A stretch of 64,000 nucleotides of DNA from Aphanomyces cochlioides. Taxonomy: Eukaryota > Oomycota > Saprolegniomycetes > Saprolegniales > Verrucalvaceae. The translations under genes were made by a program, and so were the position numbers. Position 1 is the stretch's first letter. Every line of letters begins with the position of its first letter. The notes under the pieces are model-generated. The model saw only the letters and a program-made list of their open reading frames with translations, searched no databases and was not told the origin of the DNA. Shown in pieces: positions 54,418 through 63,774 of the stretch. The stretch lies in the NCBI GenBank assembly GCA_019828595.1, contig JAHQRK010000006.1, positions 62,001 through 126,000 of the forward strand. The letters are read 5' to 3'.

Positions 54418-55594
54418 TTACATAATGGCGCACTTGCAGCCAGCTGCCGACTCGGCGGCAGGATCCAACGCAGGACTAGCTAGGGTTTTCTTTTCAGTGG
54501 CGGCAGCTTCGGCTTTGACCGAGATTTCAGCCTTGAATTCAGCCTCCGCCGCTACGACTTCAGCTTTTGTTTCTTGGACGACTTCTTCAGTCTTATCTTC
54601 GCTCGACTTGGCAGTCACAGACGCAACAGCTTCGGAAGTAACTGATGCAACCAGAGTCTCAGCAGCCAATTTGACTTCAGCTGGAGTCGAGGTGGTTTCC
54701 ACAACTGTTTCGGAGACTGTTTCAGTTGCGACAACAGCAACAGGGGCTGGTTCTTCAGCCGAAGGAGGAACAGCCTCAACAACTTCGGCTGCAGCAACAC
54801 TGGATTCATCAGTCACGGCCTTTTCAGCTTCAGTGGAAGGGACAGTAGGTTCGACTGCAGGGGTAACTTCAGCAATAGGAGCAGCTTCGACCACTGGTGC
54901 AGCTTCGACCACTGGTGCAGTCTCGACAACTGGAGCAGATTCAACCACTGGTGCAGTCTTGACAACAGGGGCGTTTTCAGCAGCAGGGGCAGCTTCGACG
55001 ACAGGCGCGGCAACTTCAGCAACAGCTTCTGTCTTTTCAACTGCCTTAGTTTCAACAGCAACGTCCTCAACGGGTGCAGAGACGCTTTCAGCTTTGATTT
55101 CGCTGGCAGCTTCGACAACTGGTTCAGACGAAGCTTGGACAACGGCTTCAATCTTGGCCTCTTCCACAGCAGCAGGAGCCGGAGTTTCAACTGCAGGTGC
55201 AGGCGTGGGAACTTCAGCTACTTTAGCAGGTTCTTCGTTCACCTCTGGCGTTTCTTCAACGACGGCTTTCTTTTCACTGATCGCGGGCGACGAATTGTTA
55301 TCATTGTGGTGTTCTTCATCGGACGATTGGTTATCACTGTGGTGGTGGTCGCCGTTATGGTGATGATGGGCGAGGCCGTGCTTTTTCAACATCTTGACAA
55401 CTACAACGACAATGAGCTGAGTGGTCATAGGGGGCGGGGCACTCGAACGTACTTCGCTTTTCGCCAACGAGCCACGCATCATTGGATCGCTTGACCGCCC
55501 CGAGGATGCGTTTCGCTCCAAAATCTGGGTTCTTGCCCAGGACTTCCTTGACGACTTTGAGCAGTTCAGGTTCTGTCGGGGTCACTGTCGCCAT
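54418..55594 (-). CDS. Acidic Ala/Val/Glu/Pro-rich protein with C-terminal CAAX box, 2 exons, 374 aa
   Basis: Exon 1 (55453-55594) and exon 2 (54418-55400) join in frame across a 52-nt intron (GTACGT...GTTGTAG). The N-terminal 60 residues form a compact, charged domain ([18 protein letters not shown], then [16 protein letters not shown]) like a small helical DNA- or protein-binding module. A His-rich turn ([11 protein letters not shown]) follows, then about 280 residues of low-complexity Ala/Val/Glu with repeats of the type PVVE-[TAS]-AP. The last six residues are CKCAIM: a CAAX box with X = Met, predicting farnesylation, plus a second Cys that could be palmitoylated. The product is thus expected to be anchored to the cytosolic face of a membrane. 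I do not recognise a named family. Confidence 0.75.
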
Positions 55595-56336
55595 GCTGCC
55601 AGCAGAGTTGAATTTCGAGAATGGACAACCATTCGGCCATGGCCAAGCCACTATCCAGAGATGTCAAATTCAAATTTCGACTTGGATCGCACGCGCATTT
55701 CGGAAATATAAACAAATATGCAGCAAATTCACATTACACTTGATTTTAGTATTTACTTCAAACTCGAATTGAACGAATCGAATTAAATTTTCAACGAATT
55801 TGTTGAACCAGCTCCAGTTCAGGCTTGATTGGCTAATGTTACATATCCTCTCATACCAATGCAATTCGTCGGCCCCATCCCTCCTGCGCTGTCAAGACGG
55901 AGACTCGACCGTCTCATTCGACCGTTCTGTAATCTTGCTGTATGGCTCGAGTACATGGTATATGATCTCTCGTGGATCTTATTGCTGGCATTGGAGCGTC
56001 GCATGCGATGGTCGAGACCACGTTTGATAACCAATGGCGACCTCTTTTCGTGGGGCCCCCCATTGTTGCGCACACCAATTGTAACCCTCATTTTCGCACT
56101 GAGAAAAACTAGTTAACGTTTGGCGACCAAGTCGAGCCACACATTGTTCTATATTGGCTGAGAATAGATTAACAATTGGCGACCATCCTGTGTTTGAATG
56201 GCAAAACACGTGGTGTTCGAGTGTTGAGATTCCGGATAGACTCTGACATATCCGGATGATGATGCCGTTCCGGATAAAGTTAACCGGTTTCGAGCGTCCG
56301 GATATTTAACCGGATGGTCCTCATATTCCAGTTGCA
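55595..56336. other. Intergenic region with repeated words; no supported gene
   Basis: No gene is supportable. Two near-direct repeats, GTTAACGTTTGGCGACCAA (about 56112) and ATTAACAATTGGCGACCAT (about 56168), lie 56 bp apart. An AT-rich part covers 55,700-55,810. The final 100 bp upstream of the MAPEG gene are treated separately. Confidence 0.5.
56240..56336 (+). promoter_or_regulatory. Promoter region with repeated CCGGATA/AACCGG words
   Basis: Within about 80 bp upstream of the MAPEG start codon the words TCCGGATA, TTCCGGATAA, TTAACCGG, GTCCGGATA and TTAACCGGAT occur in both orientations. Five CCGGAT/ATCCGG-type sites at such density suggest a cluster of binding sites for one regulator. 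Confidence 0.45.
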
Positions 56337-56834
56337 ATGTTGACCCAGACGAAGGTCCTCGTCGGGAGCACCGCCGTGCTGTACGCCAAGTACCTCGTCA
56401 CGCTCAGCATTCAAGGGTCGAAGCGCTTTGCTGCCGGCACGCGACCGCCAGAAGACAAAATCTTCAAATCTCTAAACCCGACGCAAGCCACACAGACGTT
56501 TGGGCTCCAACCGGCAGCGTCTACTGCCGCCGCGGAAGCCGACGTTCGCTGGCAACGCATTGTCCGCAACGATCTTGAAAATATTCCTCTTGGCTTGTTA
56601 GTTGCATGGGCAGCCGTGAATTCGGGCGGCAGCGAGCTCGTCAACTCGGTAGCGATCGGGTCGTTCACAGGAGCTCGCCTCTTTCACACGTATGCTTATG
56701 CGAATGGCTTGCAACCGCATCGAGGCTACGCGTGGGCCTTGGGCGCTCTGAGCGTCTCAGTCTTGGCGCTCAACAGCATCTATGGCATCGTTGTTGACGA
56801 GACACCGCCGCCGCTATCAAAGATCTCGAAGTAA
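56337..56834 (+). CDS. MAPEG-family membrane protein (microsomal GST-1/PGES-like), 165 aa
   Basis: Four hydrophobic segments and two family blocks identify it. RWQRIVRNDLENIPLGLLVAWA (about 81-102) matches the R-x-x-RxxxNDLENIP signature of microsomal glutathione transferases. ARLFHTYAYANGLQPHRGYAWALG (about 119-142) matches the second conserved helix with its arginine and Tyr/His pattern. MAPEG enzymes are trimeric membrane proteins of the ER or mitochondrial outer membrane that conjugate or reduce lipophilic substrates with glutathione. The first ATG is used, the gene has no intron, and the length is typical (about 150-165 aa). It ends 54 bp before the start of the SerA-SerC fusion gene on the same strand, so the two may share transcript read-through or the gap must hold a very short promoter. 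Confidence 0.85.
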   Translation: MLTQTKVLVGSTAVLYAKYLVTLSIQGSKRFAAGTRPPEDKIFKSLNPTQATQTFGLQPAASTAAAEADVRWQRIVRNDLENIPLGLLVAWAAVNSGGSELVNSVAIGSFTGARLFHTYAYANGLQPHRGYAWALGALSVSVLALNSIYGIVVDETPPPLSKISK

Positions 56835-56888
56835 AGGCCGTATTTCGAAGTTGATGAAGATATTCTTGTGGCGTTCTTGCATTTGGCG

Positions 56889-59612
56889 ATGTGGCGCTTG
56901 GGTCTACGCCGCTCTGTCGTGCTCCACCAGCAGCGCGCGTCGATGTCGTCGAAGGCGCGCATTCTGTGCAATGATCCCATTCACGCTTCTGGTATTGATT
57001 TCCTTCGCAAGAACGGCTACGAGGTAGACACGACGCCGCTGAATGCTGCGCAACTCGTTGCTGCGATCCCAAACTACCATGGACTCATCGTGCGCTCCAG
57101 TACGCAAGTGACACGTGAAATCCTGGACGCTGCCAAGAATCTGCGTGTCATCGGACGCGCTGGCACTGGCGTGGACAACATTGACGTCGTGGCCGCCACG
57201 AAGAAGAGCATTCTTGTCATGAACACGCCATTTGGCAATGACATCTCCGCGGCCGAATTCACCATGGGTTTGCTCACGTCATTCAACAATGCAGTCATCT
57301 CTGGCGTGCACGGCAAGACCGTCGGCATTGTCGGGCTTGGACGCGTCGGCTCTGAAGTCGCAAAGCGGTGTCAGGCATTCGGCATGAACGTCCTTGCGTA
57401 CGATCCACTCGTGTCGGAAGCCGCCGCCAAGAGCAACGACATTGAGCCCGTCTCGCTCGAAGATCTCTGCGCCCGCAGCGACTTTATCACGCTGCACTGT
57501 CCATTCACGCCAACGACCAAGCATCTCCTCAACGCCGATCGTCTCCAGCGTTGCAAAGACGGCGTCTATATTGTCAACACGTCGCGCCATCAGCTCATGG
57601 ACGCCGACGCGCTCTTGGACGCTCTCACTCGCGGTAAGGTAGCTGGCGCGGCGTTGGACATGGTGCCTTCTTCCCATCCTCTCTTTGCTCATCCCAATGT
57701 CGTCGCCACGCCACACATCGGAGCCAACACGACGGAAGCTCAGGAGCGCGTTGCCACCAAGATCGCGACGCAGATGCACAAGGCGCTGAGCCAGACGGAC
57801 TACGAGAACGTCCTCAACGCGCCGAACCTCGACTTGAAGGCACAGAAGGTGCTGCCGCCATACACGCTGCTCGCCGAGAAGCTCGGAAGTCTGCACGCGC
57901 AGCTCCTTGGCCCTCACAAAGTGACCAAGGTGTCGGTCTTCTCCCAGGGCAAAGACGACAAGTCGCAGCTCCTTCAGGCGGTCTGCTACGGCCTCACGCG
58001 CCACTTGCTCGAGCAGGAAGTGGGCAATCCCGTCGAGATGTTGCAATCTCGCGGCATCTCGCTCGTCGAACACACGCAGGAGGAGGTCGAGCAGAGCAGT
58101 TACTCGAATCTCCTCCACGTGACGCTCCACTTTGAAGGCTCGTCGTCGCGCAGCCTGAGCGGCACTGTCTTTGGCAAGAACCAGCTCCGTCTTGTCCAGT
58201 ACGATGCCCTCAGCGTGGACGCGCTCTTGAGCGGCTGCATGGTCTTTTTCAACAACCAGGACCGTCCTGGCGTCCTCGCGTCCGTCACGCAAGTCCTTGC
58301 GGAGCATGCGATCAACATTGGCTCGTTTGCGCTCGGCCGCACCGACAAGCGAGCACTGGGCGTGCTCAACCTCGACGAAGTGCCGTCTGAAGAAGCGCTG
58401 GAAGCTCTCGCTGGCGTCGACGACCTCTCGAACGTGCGTCTCGTGAATCTGCTGGACATGCCGCTCCGCCAACAATCGGACGACTGCGACGCCAAGCCGC
58501 TGGTCAAGCCGCAGTCGATGAACTTTGGCTCTGGGCCGTGCAAGAAGCATCCCGAGTATGCGCTGCATAAACTTCCCAGCCGCGCGCTCGGCCGCAGCCA
58601 TCGCTCTGCGCTTGGCAAGTCCATTCTCAAGGAAGCGATCGACAAGACCAAGGCAGTGTTGCAAGTCCCCGACGACTACGTCTGCGGCATTGTGCCAGCG
58701 TCCGACACGGGTGCGTTTGAGATGGTCATGTGGAATCTCCTCGGCGAGCGTCCCGTGGACATTTGCTACTGGGACGCCTTTGGCAAAGGCTGGTTTGAAG
58801 ACGCGACGCTCCAACTGCGTCTCGACAACGTGCGCGAGTTGTCGGCGCCGTACGGCCAACTGCCCGACTTGAGCCAAGTGAACAAAGACCACGACGTTTG
58901 CTTCACGTGGAACGGCACGACGAGCGGCGTCCGCGTGCCGAACGGCGACTGGATTGCGTCGGATCGCACTGGTTTGGTCTTGAACGACGCCACGTCGGCG
59001 GCTTTTGCGATGGAAATGCCATGGGACAAGATTGACGTGTGTACCTTCAGCTGGCAAAAAGTTCTCGGCGGCGAAGGCGGCCATGGCATGCTCATCATGT
59101 CGCCGCGGGCGTTGGAGCGCTTGGCGACGTACCATCCCGAGAACCGGCCGCTTCCCAAGATCTTCCGCATGAAGAACAAGAAGGGCGAGCTCATGATGGA
59201 TATCTTCCAAGGGAGTACGATCAACACGCCGTCGCTGCTGTGCGTGGAAGACTACTTGAACGCTCTCGACTGGGCGCAAGCACAAGGCGGCGTCGTCGGT
59301 CTGTCGGCGAAATCCCGCGCCAACTTTGCGGTGATCGAGTCGTTTGTCGACAAGACGGAATGGATTGATTTCCTCGCACAAGATCCCGCGACGCGATCGA
59401 CGACGTCGGTCTGCTTGGTGCTCGACAAGACGTCCAAGGACCAGCTCAAGCAGATGACGCAACTGCTCGAGCAGAACCAAGTGGCCGTCGACATTGGCAG
59501 CTACAAGGACGCTCCTGCTGGATTGCGCATCTGGTGCGGCGCCACCGTCGAGACGGCCGACCTGGAAGCGCTCATGCCATGGCTCAAGTGGGCCTACGAC
59601 AAGGTGCACTAG
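56889..59612 (+). CDS. serA-serC: D-3-phosphoglycerate dehydrogenase / phosphoserine aminotransferase fusion, 907 aa
   Basis: Residues ~25-525 are a 3-phosphoglycerate dehydrogenase: substrate-binding halves around a Rossmann fold (GIVGLGRVG, 146-154), the NTSR arginine (233), TPHIGANT with the catalytic histidine (276), an intervening ASB-type domain and an ACT domain (~450-525, NNQDRPGVL). Residues ~543-907 are a phosphoserine aminotransferase of the SerC type 2 branch: NFGSGPCKKHPEYAL, SDTGAFEMVMWNLLGERP, and the PLP lysine in SWQKVLGGEGGHG (Lys 724). Together they turn 3-phosphoglycerate into phosphoserine (NAD+, then glutamate) in serine synthesis. The glutamate normally found in the D-V/M-x-P-x-E-P segment is replaced (DMVPSSHP, 258-265). 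The Arg-rich start MWRLGLRRSVVLHQQR suggests a mitochondrial presequence; translation from Met 19 (MSSKARIL) would give a form without it. The gene is intronless, unlike most neighbours. Confidence 0.92.
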   Translation: MWRLGLRRSVVLHQQRASMSSKARILCNDPIHASGIDFLRKNGYEVDTTPLNAAQLVAAIPNYHGLIVRSSTQVTREILDAAKNLRVIGRAGTGVDNIDVVAATKKSILVMNTPFGNDISAAEFTMGLLTSFNNAVISGVHGKTVGIVGLGRVGSEVAKRCQAFGMNVLAYDPLVSEAAAKSNDIEPVSLEDLCARSDFITLHCPFTPTTKHLLNADRLQRCKDGVYIVNTSRHQLMDADALLDALTRGKVAGAALDMVPSSHPLFAHPNVVATPHIGANTTEAQERVATKIATQMHKALSQTDYENVLNAPNLDLKAQKVLPPYTLLAEKLGSLHAQLLGPHKVTKVSVFSQGKDDKSQLLQAVCYGLTRHLLEQEVGNPVEMLQSRGISLVEHTQEEVEQSSYSNLLHVTLHFEGSSSRSLSGTVFGKNQLRLVQYDALSVDALLSGCMVFFNNQDRPGVLASVTQVLAEHAINIGSFALGRTDKRALGVLNLDEVPSEEALEALAGVDDLSNVRLVNLLDMPLRQQSDDCDAKPLVKPQSMNFGSGPCKKHPEYALHKLPSRALGRSHRSALGKSILKEAIDKTKAVLQVPDDYVCGIVPASDTGAFEMVMWNLLGERPVDICYWDAFGKGWFEDATLQLRLDNVRELSAPYGQLPDLSQVNKDHDVCFTWNGTTSGVRVPNGDWIASDRTGLVLNDATSAAFAMEMPWDKIDVCTFSWQKVLGGEGGHGMLIMSPRALERLATYHPENRPLPKIFRMKNKKGELMMDIFQGSTINTPSLLCVEDYLNALDWAQAQGGVVGLSAKSRANFAVIESFVDKTEWIDFLAQDPATRSTTSVCLVLDKTSKDQLKQMTQLLEQNQVAVDIGSYKDAPAGLRIWCGATVETADLEALMPWLKWAYDKVH

Positions 59613-59646
59613 TAGAAGACTAACTCCAAGACATGGCTTTTAGACC

Positions 59647-60360
59647 TTAGCTAGCTTTCCGTCTCTCTGCTCGGTCGTCGCGGCGTTGCGGGACAACCTT
59701 GTTGGACTTGAGAGGTTTCCTCGGTGGTTTCTTCTTGGGCTTGATGTGATCCATCTGCGTCAGGAAGAAGCCGCCGCCGCCGTTTGAGCTTGTCGTACTC
59801 TTCTTGGGAGGTTTGCCCAGCGGTCGTTTGGCTTGGTTTGGCGCGGCGACGGGTTTCTTCTTGACGGGTTTCGCGTTTGTCTTTGTCGGCCTTTGGATCT
59901 TGTCACGGACGTGGATGGGTTTGCTCAGTCGGTCGAAGAAATCTTTCGGCCGCGGCGGCTTGTTCCGGATCGGCGGCAATTTGACCGGCAGAAGGGGAGG
60001 AAGCGTGTCTGTTTGCTGTCGCTTCTTGCGTACTTCAGGAGGAAGCGCATTGAGCGTGGATGTGAAGCCATGGATGGGATTCGCGAGGCGGTCCAGCGTC
60101 TGTTTGGTCGTCCGCCTCGGCTGCGTCGACCGCGTGCCGTAGCGGTTCTCAATGAACGAGAAGCGGACTTTGGTCTGGACGAGTGGATCGGGCGCCGCCT
60201 TGCGAGGGCTCGCCAAGAGCGCCATGAGATCAAACTGCGCGAGAAGTTGGTTGAGTGTGGATTGCGTCGGACGCTGGACATCCTCGACGATGTCGTCCTC
60301 CTCGTCGACTTGTGGAACTTGAGGGAATGCCGCAGTGCAGACATCGACGGCGTACGTCAT
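59647..60360 (-). CDS. Basic Pro/Lys-rich protein with two DRL[AS]xPIH motifs, 237 aa
   Basis: I do not recognise the family. An acidic N-terminal part (DEEDDIVEDV) precedes a helical segment (STLNQLLAQFDLMALLAS). The rest is strongly basic and proline-rich. Two copies of one motif occur, LDRLANPIHG (about 91-100) and FDRLSKPIHVRD (about 142-153), then a Gly run (GGGGFF) and a Lys/Pro tail. Short L-x-x-L[AS]-x-P repeats of this kind occur in microtubule- or axoneme-associated proteins, which would suit a zoospore-forming organism; this is only a guess. The start is the only ATG upstream of the conserved part. The gene is convergent with the SerA-SerC fusion (34 bp between ends), and 41 bp separate its start from the next minus-strand gene's stop. 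Confidence 0.65.
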   Translation of the reverse strand: MTYAVDVCTAAFPQVPQVDEEDDIVEDVQRPTQSTLNQLLAQFDLMALLASPRKAAPDPLVQTKVRFSFIENRYGTRSTQPRRTTKQTLDRLANPIHGFTSTLNALPPEVRKKRQQTDTLPPLLPVKLPPIRNKPPRPKDFFDRLSKPIHVRDKIQRPTKTNAKPVKKKPVAAPNQAKRPLGKPPKKSTTSSNGGGGFFLTQMDHIKPKKKPPRKPLKSNKVVPQRRDDRAERRKAS

Positions 60361-60401
60361 CTCAATCTATTATTAGAGCTAGCTACGTAGCTGCTACTGA
60401 C

Positions 60402-61718
60402 TTAGTCGCTGTCGCTGTCTCCACCAAAGGCAGCGGCATATCCCGTGGATTTGGCGCCGCTGGATCGACTGGAGCCTCTGGCTGCCGACGATGGTTTCTT
60501 CTTGCTCACTGTGGCCCAACTGCTGCTAGATGACGAACCTTTGGCTGCTTGTTTCTTGGCGCCTTGCTGCTTCTTGACGAGGGCTTCGGCGTCTTTCATG
60601 TCCAAAGCGCACTTGGCATCGAACGTGTCGTCAAACCATTCCTCGCTCTGGGCTTCCAGCGCCGCAATGTCCGCTTCGAGCTTGTGTCGGCCTTCGAGCC
60701 TTCGCATGTCTTCAGATGTCAGACTCAAGCTACGTTCCTTCTCCTGAAGCACCAGCACAGCCAAGAGCTCAGCACGGAGACGCACAATCTCAGCACTCTT
60801 TCGCAAGCGGTACACTTTGTTCGCTGCGTGATTTTGGACGAGTTGGAGCCGCGCCGTGAATGCTTCTTGCTTCTCCATGAGCTTTTCCTTGCGCTTCCCG
60901 CTTGCAACTGCCACTTCGTCACCGATATGCTGCAAGTTTTGCTCGAGTGTGGTCACGACCTCGGCCTTTTCAGCTTTCGTCAGTTCGCCTTGGTCGACCA
61001 TGCGCTTGATTTCCGACTGAAGCCATGCACATTTTTCAGTGTTCACCTCCGTGCCAATGTTGCCATCGTACATGAGCTGTTCGCCCGGCAAGAGCGTCTC
61101 GCCGCGCATGAGCTTTTCTTCAACGAGCTGAAAGCCCTGCATACTTCCTTGCAACGCTTTCAGGAGTCGCTTCTTTTGCGTCCACGACGTGGCTTTCACG
61201 GGCACGATCATGCGCTGGAACGTCTCCAAGTCACTCGAAATACACAAGTATTCCGGGGAATCAATGTCAACAGGCGGGGCTCGCTTTTCTTCATCAATTT
61301 CACCTCCCTTGGTTTCAAGCGCGAGTCTCGGGAAAACTTGGATCGTCAACAAGTTGGCTCCCGTGTCTTTCTGTTGCTTGTACGTTCCTTGGCAATCCAG
61401 CGTGCATGCGGCCGATCGATCTTCAGCAAATCTACAACACCGAAACACTATCTAGAGAAATCGAAGAACACTTTACCCGATGTCTCGAAGCGCGCTGGTC
61501 ATCCATTTCGGCAATTGCTCGGCATATCGCGCGCGGACGAGCTTTCCGCCTCCGACGACAAAGGTGAAGCGAATCATCTCAGTCGGCGCCGTCAATGGCG
61601 TTCCGAACGCGGCAACGATCAGATCTCTTGCCCGCTGCTCTGTATACCCTCCCAAGTCGATCTGTTCGCTTGCGATTGCTCGCCGAATGTCGCCGACGAC
61701 GCCACTGCTTGCTTCCAT
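60402..61718 (-). CDS. Coiled-coil protein of unrecognised family, 2 exons, 423 aa
   Basis: Exons 61477-61718 and 60402-61431 join in frame across a 43-nt intron (GTAAAG...GTTGTAG). Residues 1-~120 form a folded domain (VVGDIRRAI..., IRFTFVVGGGKLVRARYAEQLP, then CTLDCQGTYKQQKDTGANLLTIQVFP) with alternating beta-like strands. Residues ~150-330 are charged helices with heptad-like spacing (WLQSEIKRMVDQGELTKAEK, then EKLMEKQEAFTARLQL), and ~330-423 is a Ser/Lys/Ala-rich tail ending GGDSDSD. The long helical part could be a coiled coil or BAG-like bundle. I cannot name a family. The start is the first ATG after the AT-rich divergent promoter it shares with the CUE gene. Confidence 0.75.
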
Positions 61719-61855
61719 CGTGGACGAAAAAAAGAATTGAAAATGGGCCAAAATTGATTTTTTATATTTTTAATTAAAAATTGAAAAATAAGTTTAATTT
61801 TATTTTTATTTGAATTTTCGTTTTGGTCAAAGAAAAAGATCGAGGGGACAACAGG
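61719..61855. promoter_or_regulatory. AT-rich divergent promoter (137 bp)
   Basis: Only 137 bp separate the start codons of the minus-strand coiled-coil gene and the plus-strand CUE gene. The middle (61735-61815) is almost pure A/T, with TTTTTATATTTTTAATTAA and two AATTGAAAA-like words. Both genes must be driven from here, so it is a natural bidirectional promoter. Confidence 0.6.
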
Positions 61856-62686
61856 ATGGACGAAGAAACCGCGCTCGCGACGCTCGGCGTTCTTTTTGAA
61901 AGCTACGATAAAGAGACGCTGCTGGCTGTCCTCGAAGCAAATGAAGGACACTTAGAGCGAACGATTGATACGCTTTTAGCCATGCAAGATGACCGCGAGA
62001 CACCCTCGGCCGCAGGATTGGCGCCTCCACCACAGACGACGTTGCCGCCACCACCACCTCAGCCTTCAACAAGCTATTCTCGTCGAACGACGTTGCCAGA
62101 TGACTTTCTGCGAGTCCCTGGATCCCAAGTGTCATCGGATCAAGAAGCACAAGATCGAATGTTGGCTGAAATGCTCCAGAACGAGATGTTTCGACAGGAA
62201 ATCCAAGCTGACCGTGACTTTTCTTCGTATATTGGTACAATTGGGGACGTATGCAAACAAGCACTGACATTGAATTGCAGGTGCAGACGGCAGGCGCTAC
62301 TTTGTCGAACGCGGTCCTCCAGAAAAGTCTGCATTTGAAGTCGCTAACGAGACACTTTCAGCGGTTGGGACAAAAATTTCGTCCATGAGCGGCGGTAAAT
62401 CGTGCAAACTCCATCACATGTGACGAATTTGCTCTTAGCAATGAAGAACAAGATTTCTCAAATGTATGCGCGCTTTCAATCGCGCAACGCGTCAGCCGAC
62501 CATCGGCCTCTCATGGGACCGCTCTCAGATGACGAAGATGACTCGGCCACACAGCGCACTTCTCAGCTCCGCCACGACAATGACGACGAAACATTACGTC
62601 GTCGTCACGGTACCAAGACCAGTCCTCGAGGAAAGAGAGACACAGGACGAGCGGAGGGATACAGTCATGCCAACAAGAACGACTAA
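61856..62686 (+). CDS. CUE-domain protein (CUEDC1-like), 3 exons, 246 aa
   Basis: Exons 61856-62234, 62281-62394 and 62439-62686 join in frame after introns of 46 and 44 nt. Residues ~1-45 are a CUE/UBA-type ubiquitin-binding helical bundle (ETALATLGVLFESYDKETLL, then LEANEGHLERTIDTLL). A proline-rich linker (APPPQTTLPPPPPQP) follows, then DRMLAEMLQNEMFRQEIQAD, which resembles the LQNEEF block of CUEDC1. The C-terminal 85 residues are acidic then basic and look disordered. The protein is expected to bind mono- or polyubiquitin in the cytosol; no enzyme domain is seen. ATG 61856 is chosen because the CUE domain starts right there. The stop codon lies 2 bp from the end of the convergent NudC gene. 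Confidence 0.8.
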
Positions 62687-62688
62687 AG

Positions 62689-63774
62689 CTATTCCATGTT
62701 CAACGATGAAGGAAACGTCATGGAAGGAATAGCCTCGGTCTGTTGTTTGTGTTGCTGTTCGTACTGGAGAAACATGTGAGAAAAGATCCCAATTGAGTCT
62801 TGTGGCGTACCATGATCTTGCGGATCGCACCTTGTGTTTCGGCGTCGTATTCGTCGATGCTCTGCGTCGAGTCAACAAGAGAGGTATCAATTTCTGGGTC
62901 GCCCTGCATAATGAAGTGTAAGAGTGGAGGAGGAGGATGTGCTATATACCTCGATCACGCTCCTCCACCACGTCTCGACAATCTTTTCGATCGACAGCAC
63001 GAGCGTTTGACTGCTCGACTCAAACGACCACACAGTGTCTTCGAGTTTGATTTTGTAAGGGAATGTGCCATGCAGGATCGGGGGCTGTGTAAGTTGAATC
63101 ATGACGCATCCATGGATAGTGCCTCGACAATACCTGGCCTTTCACACCTGCCGAGACTGTCGTGTGCGTGAACGCAACCGCCATGTCTTTAGACTTGATG
63201 CCGCTTGGAACTTCGATTTGAACCTTTTGCATAGATGAGTATTGCACCCCGACATTGCAGCCACCGTGACATCCCGCAAGCTTTGAGTCCATGAGTATGT
63301 CGACGTCGTGCCTCCATTTCCGACTGGAACTAGACGTCATGTGAGTAAGTCAAGCAAACGCCGTTCAATATACCTTGCTTTCCCTCCGCAGTTGTTCTTT
63401 GTGGAGTTGTAGATCTCGTTGACGAACGGCCTGTCGTTTGAGCCGTCGTTGACGATGGAGCAGATACAGTCGAGGGTGCTGGTGCTGACGATGAGGGTGA
63501 TGAAGACACATTGCCTTCCAGCGGTTTCATCGGAAATTGTTTAAACGAGCGCAAGAGCTGGTCAGACAAGCTGAGATCAACATGTTCGGCAAGATCTGGA
63601 ACGCACCAATTCTTGGGCTTGGCCAGGCGCAAATCCCATCCTGCGCTGCGGATTCTCCGAGACGACGTAAAAATCAGTGTTTCGGTGAAGAAAGTCAAAA
63701 AATGCATTGAGGACACCCGCGATACTTCCTTCCTGCTGGGCCATGCCCATCAACATGGCATCGTACTTGGTCAT
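62689..63774 (-). CDS. NUDC: NudC (nuclear distribution protein C, p23/CS domain), 7 exons, 269 aa
   Basis: Exons 63607-63774, 63374-63557, 63265-63329, 63134-63223, 62950-63084, 62811-62903 and 62689-62763 join in frame (introns 41-49 nt). The N-terminus has the NudC dimerisation region (MAQQEGSIAGVLNAFFDFL, then HRNTDFYV) with a Ser/Thr/Pro-rich linker. The CS domain starts at GGTTSTYSWTQSL and carries IEVPSGIKSKDM, ILHGTFPYKIKLEDTVWSFE and EKIVETWWRSVIEGDPEIDT. The tail DEYDAETQGAIRKIMYEQQ is the usual NudC C-terminus. NudC is an Hsp90/Hsp40 co-chaperone that stabilises dynein-pathway proteins (LIS1) and helps nuclear migration and mitosis. The length is somewhat below animal NUDC (about 330). 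Splice sites in the fourth exon region (GTGGCT) are weak, but the joined protein fits the family well. Confidence 0.88.

Noticed and set aside
54425..55363. A 312-codon Ser/Thr/Ala-rich plus-strand frame
   Set aside because: It is the complement of the Ala/Val/Glu repeat gene, whose opposite strand gives a prenylated, spliced and more coherent protein.
57279..59609. A 776-codon open frame on the minus strand
   Set aside because: It is the exact antisense of the SerA-SerC fusion; GC-rich codon use leaves that frame open, and its product is Arg/Val-rich without domains.
60549..61757. A 402-codon plus-strand frame
   Set aside because: It is antisense to the two-exon coiled-coil gene and crosses its intron without any domain of its own.
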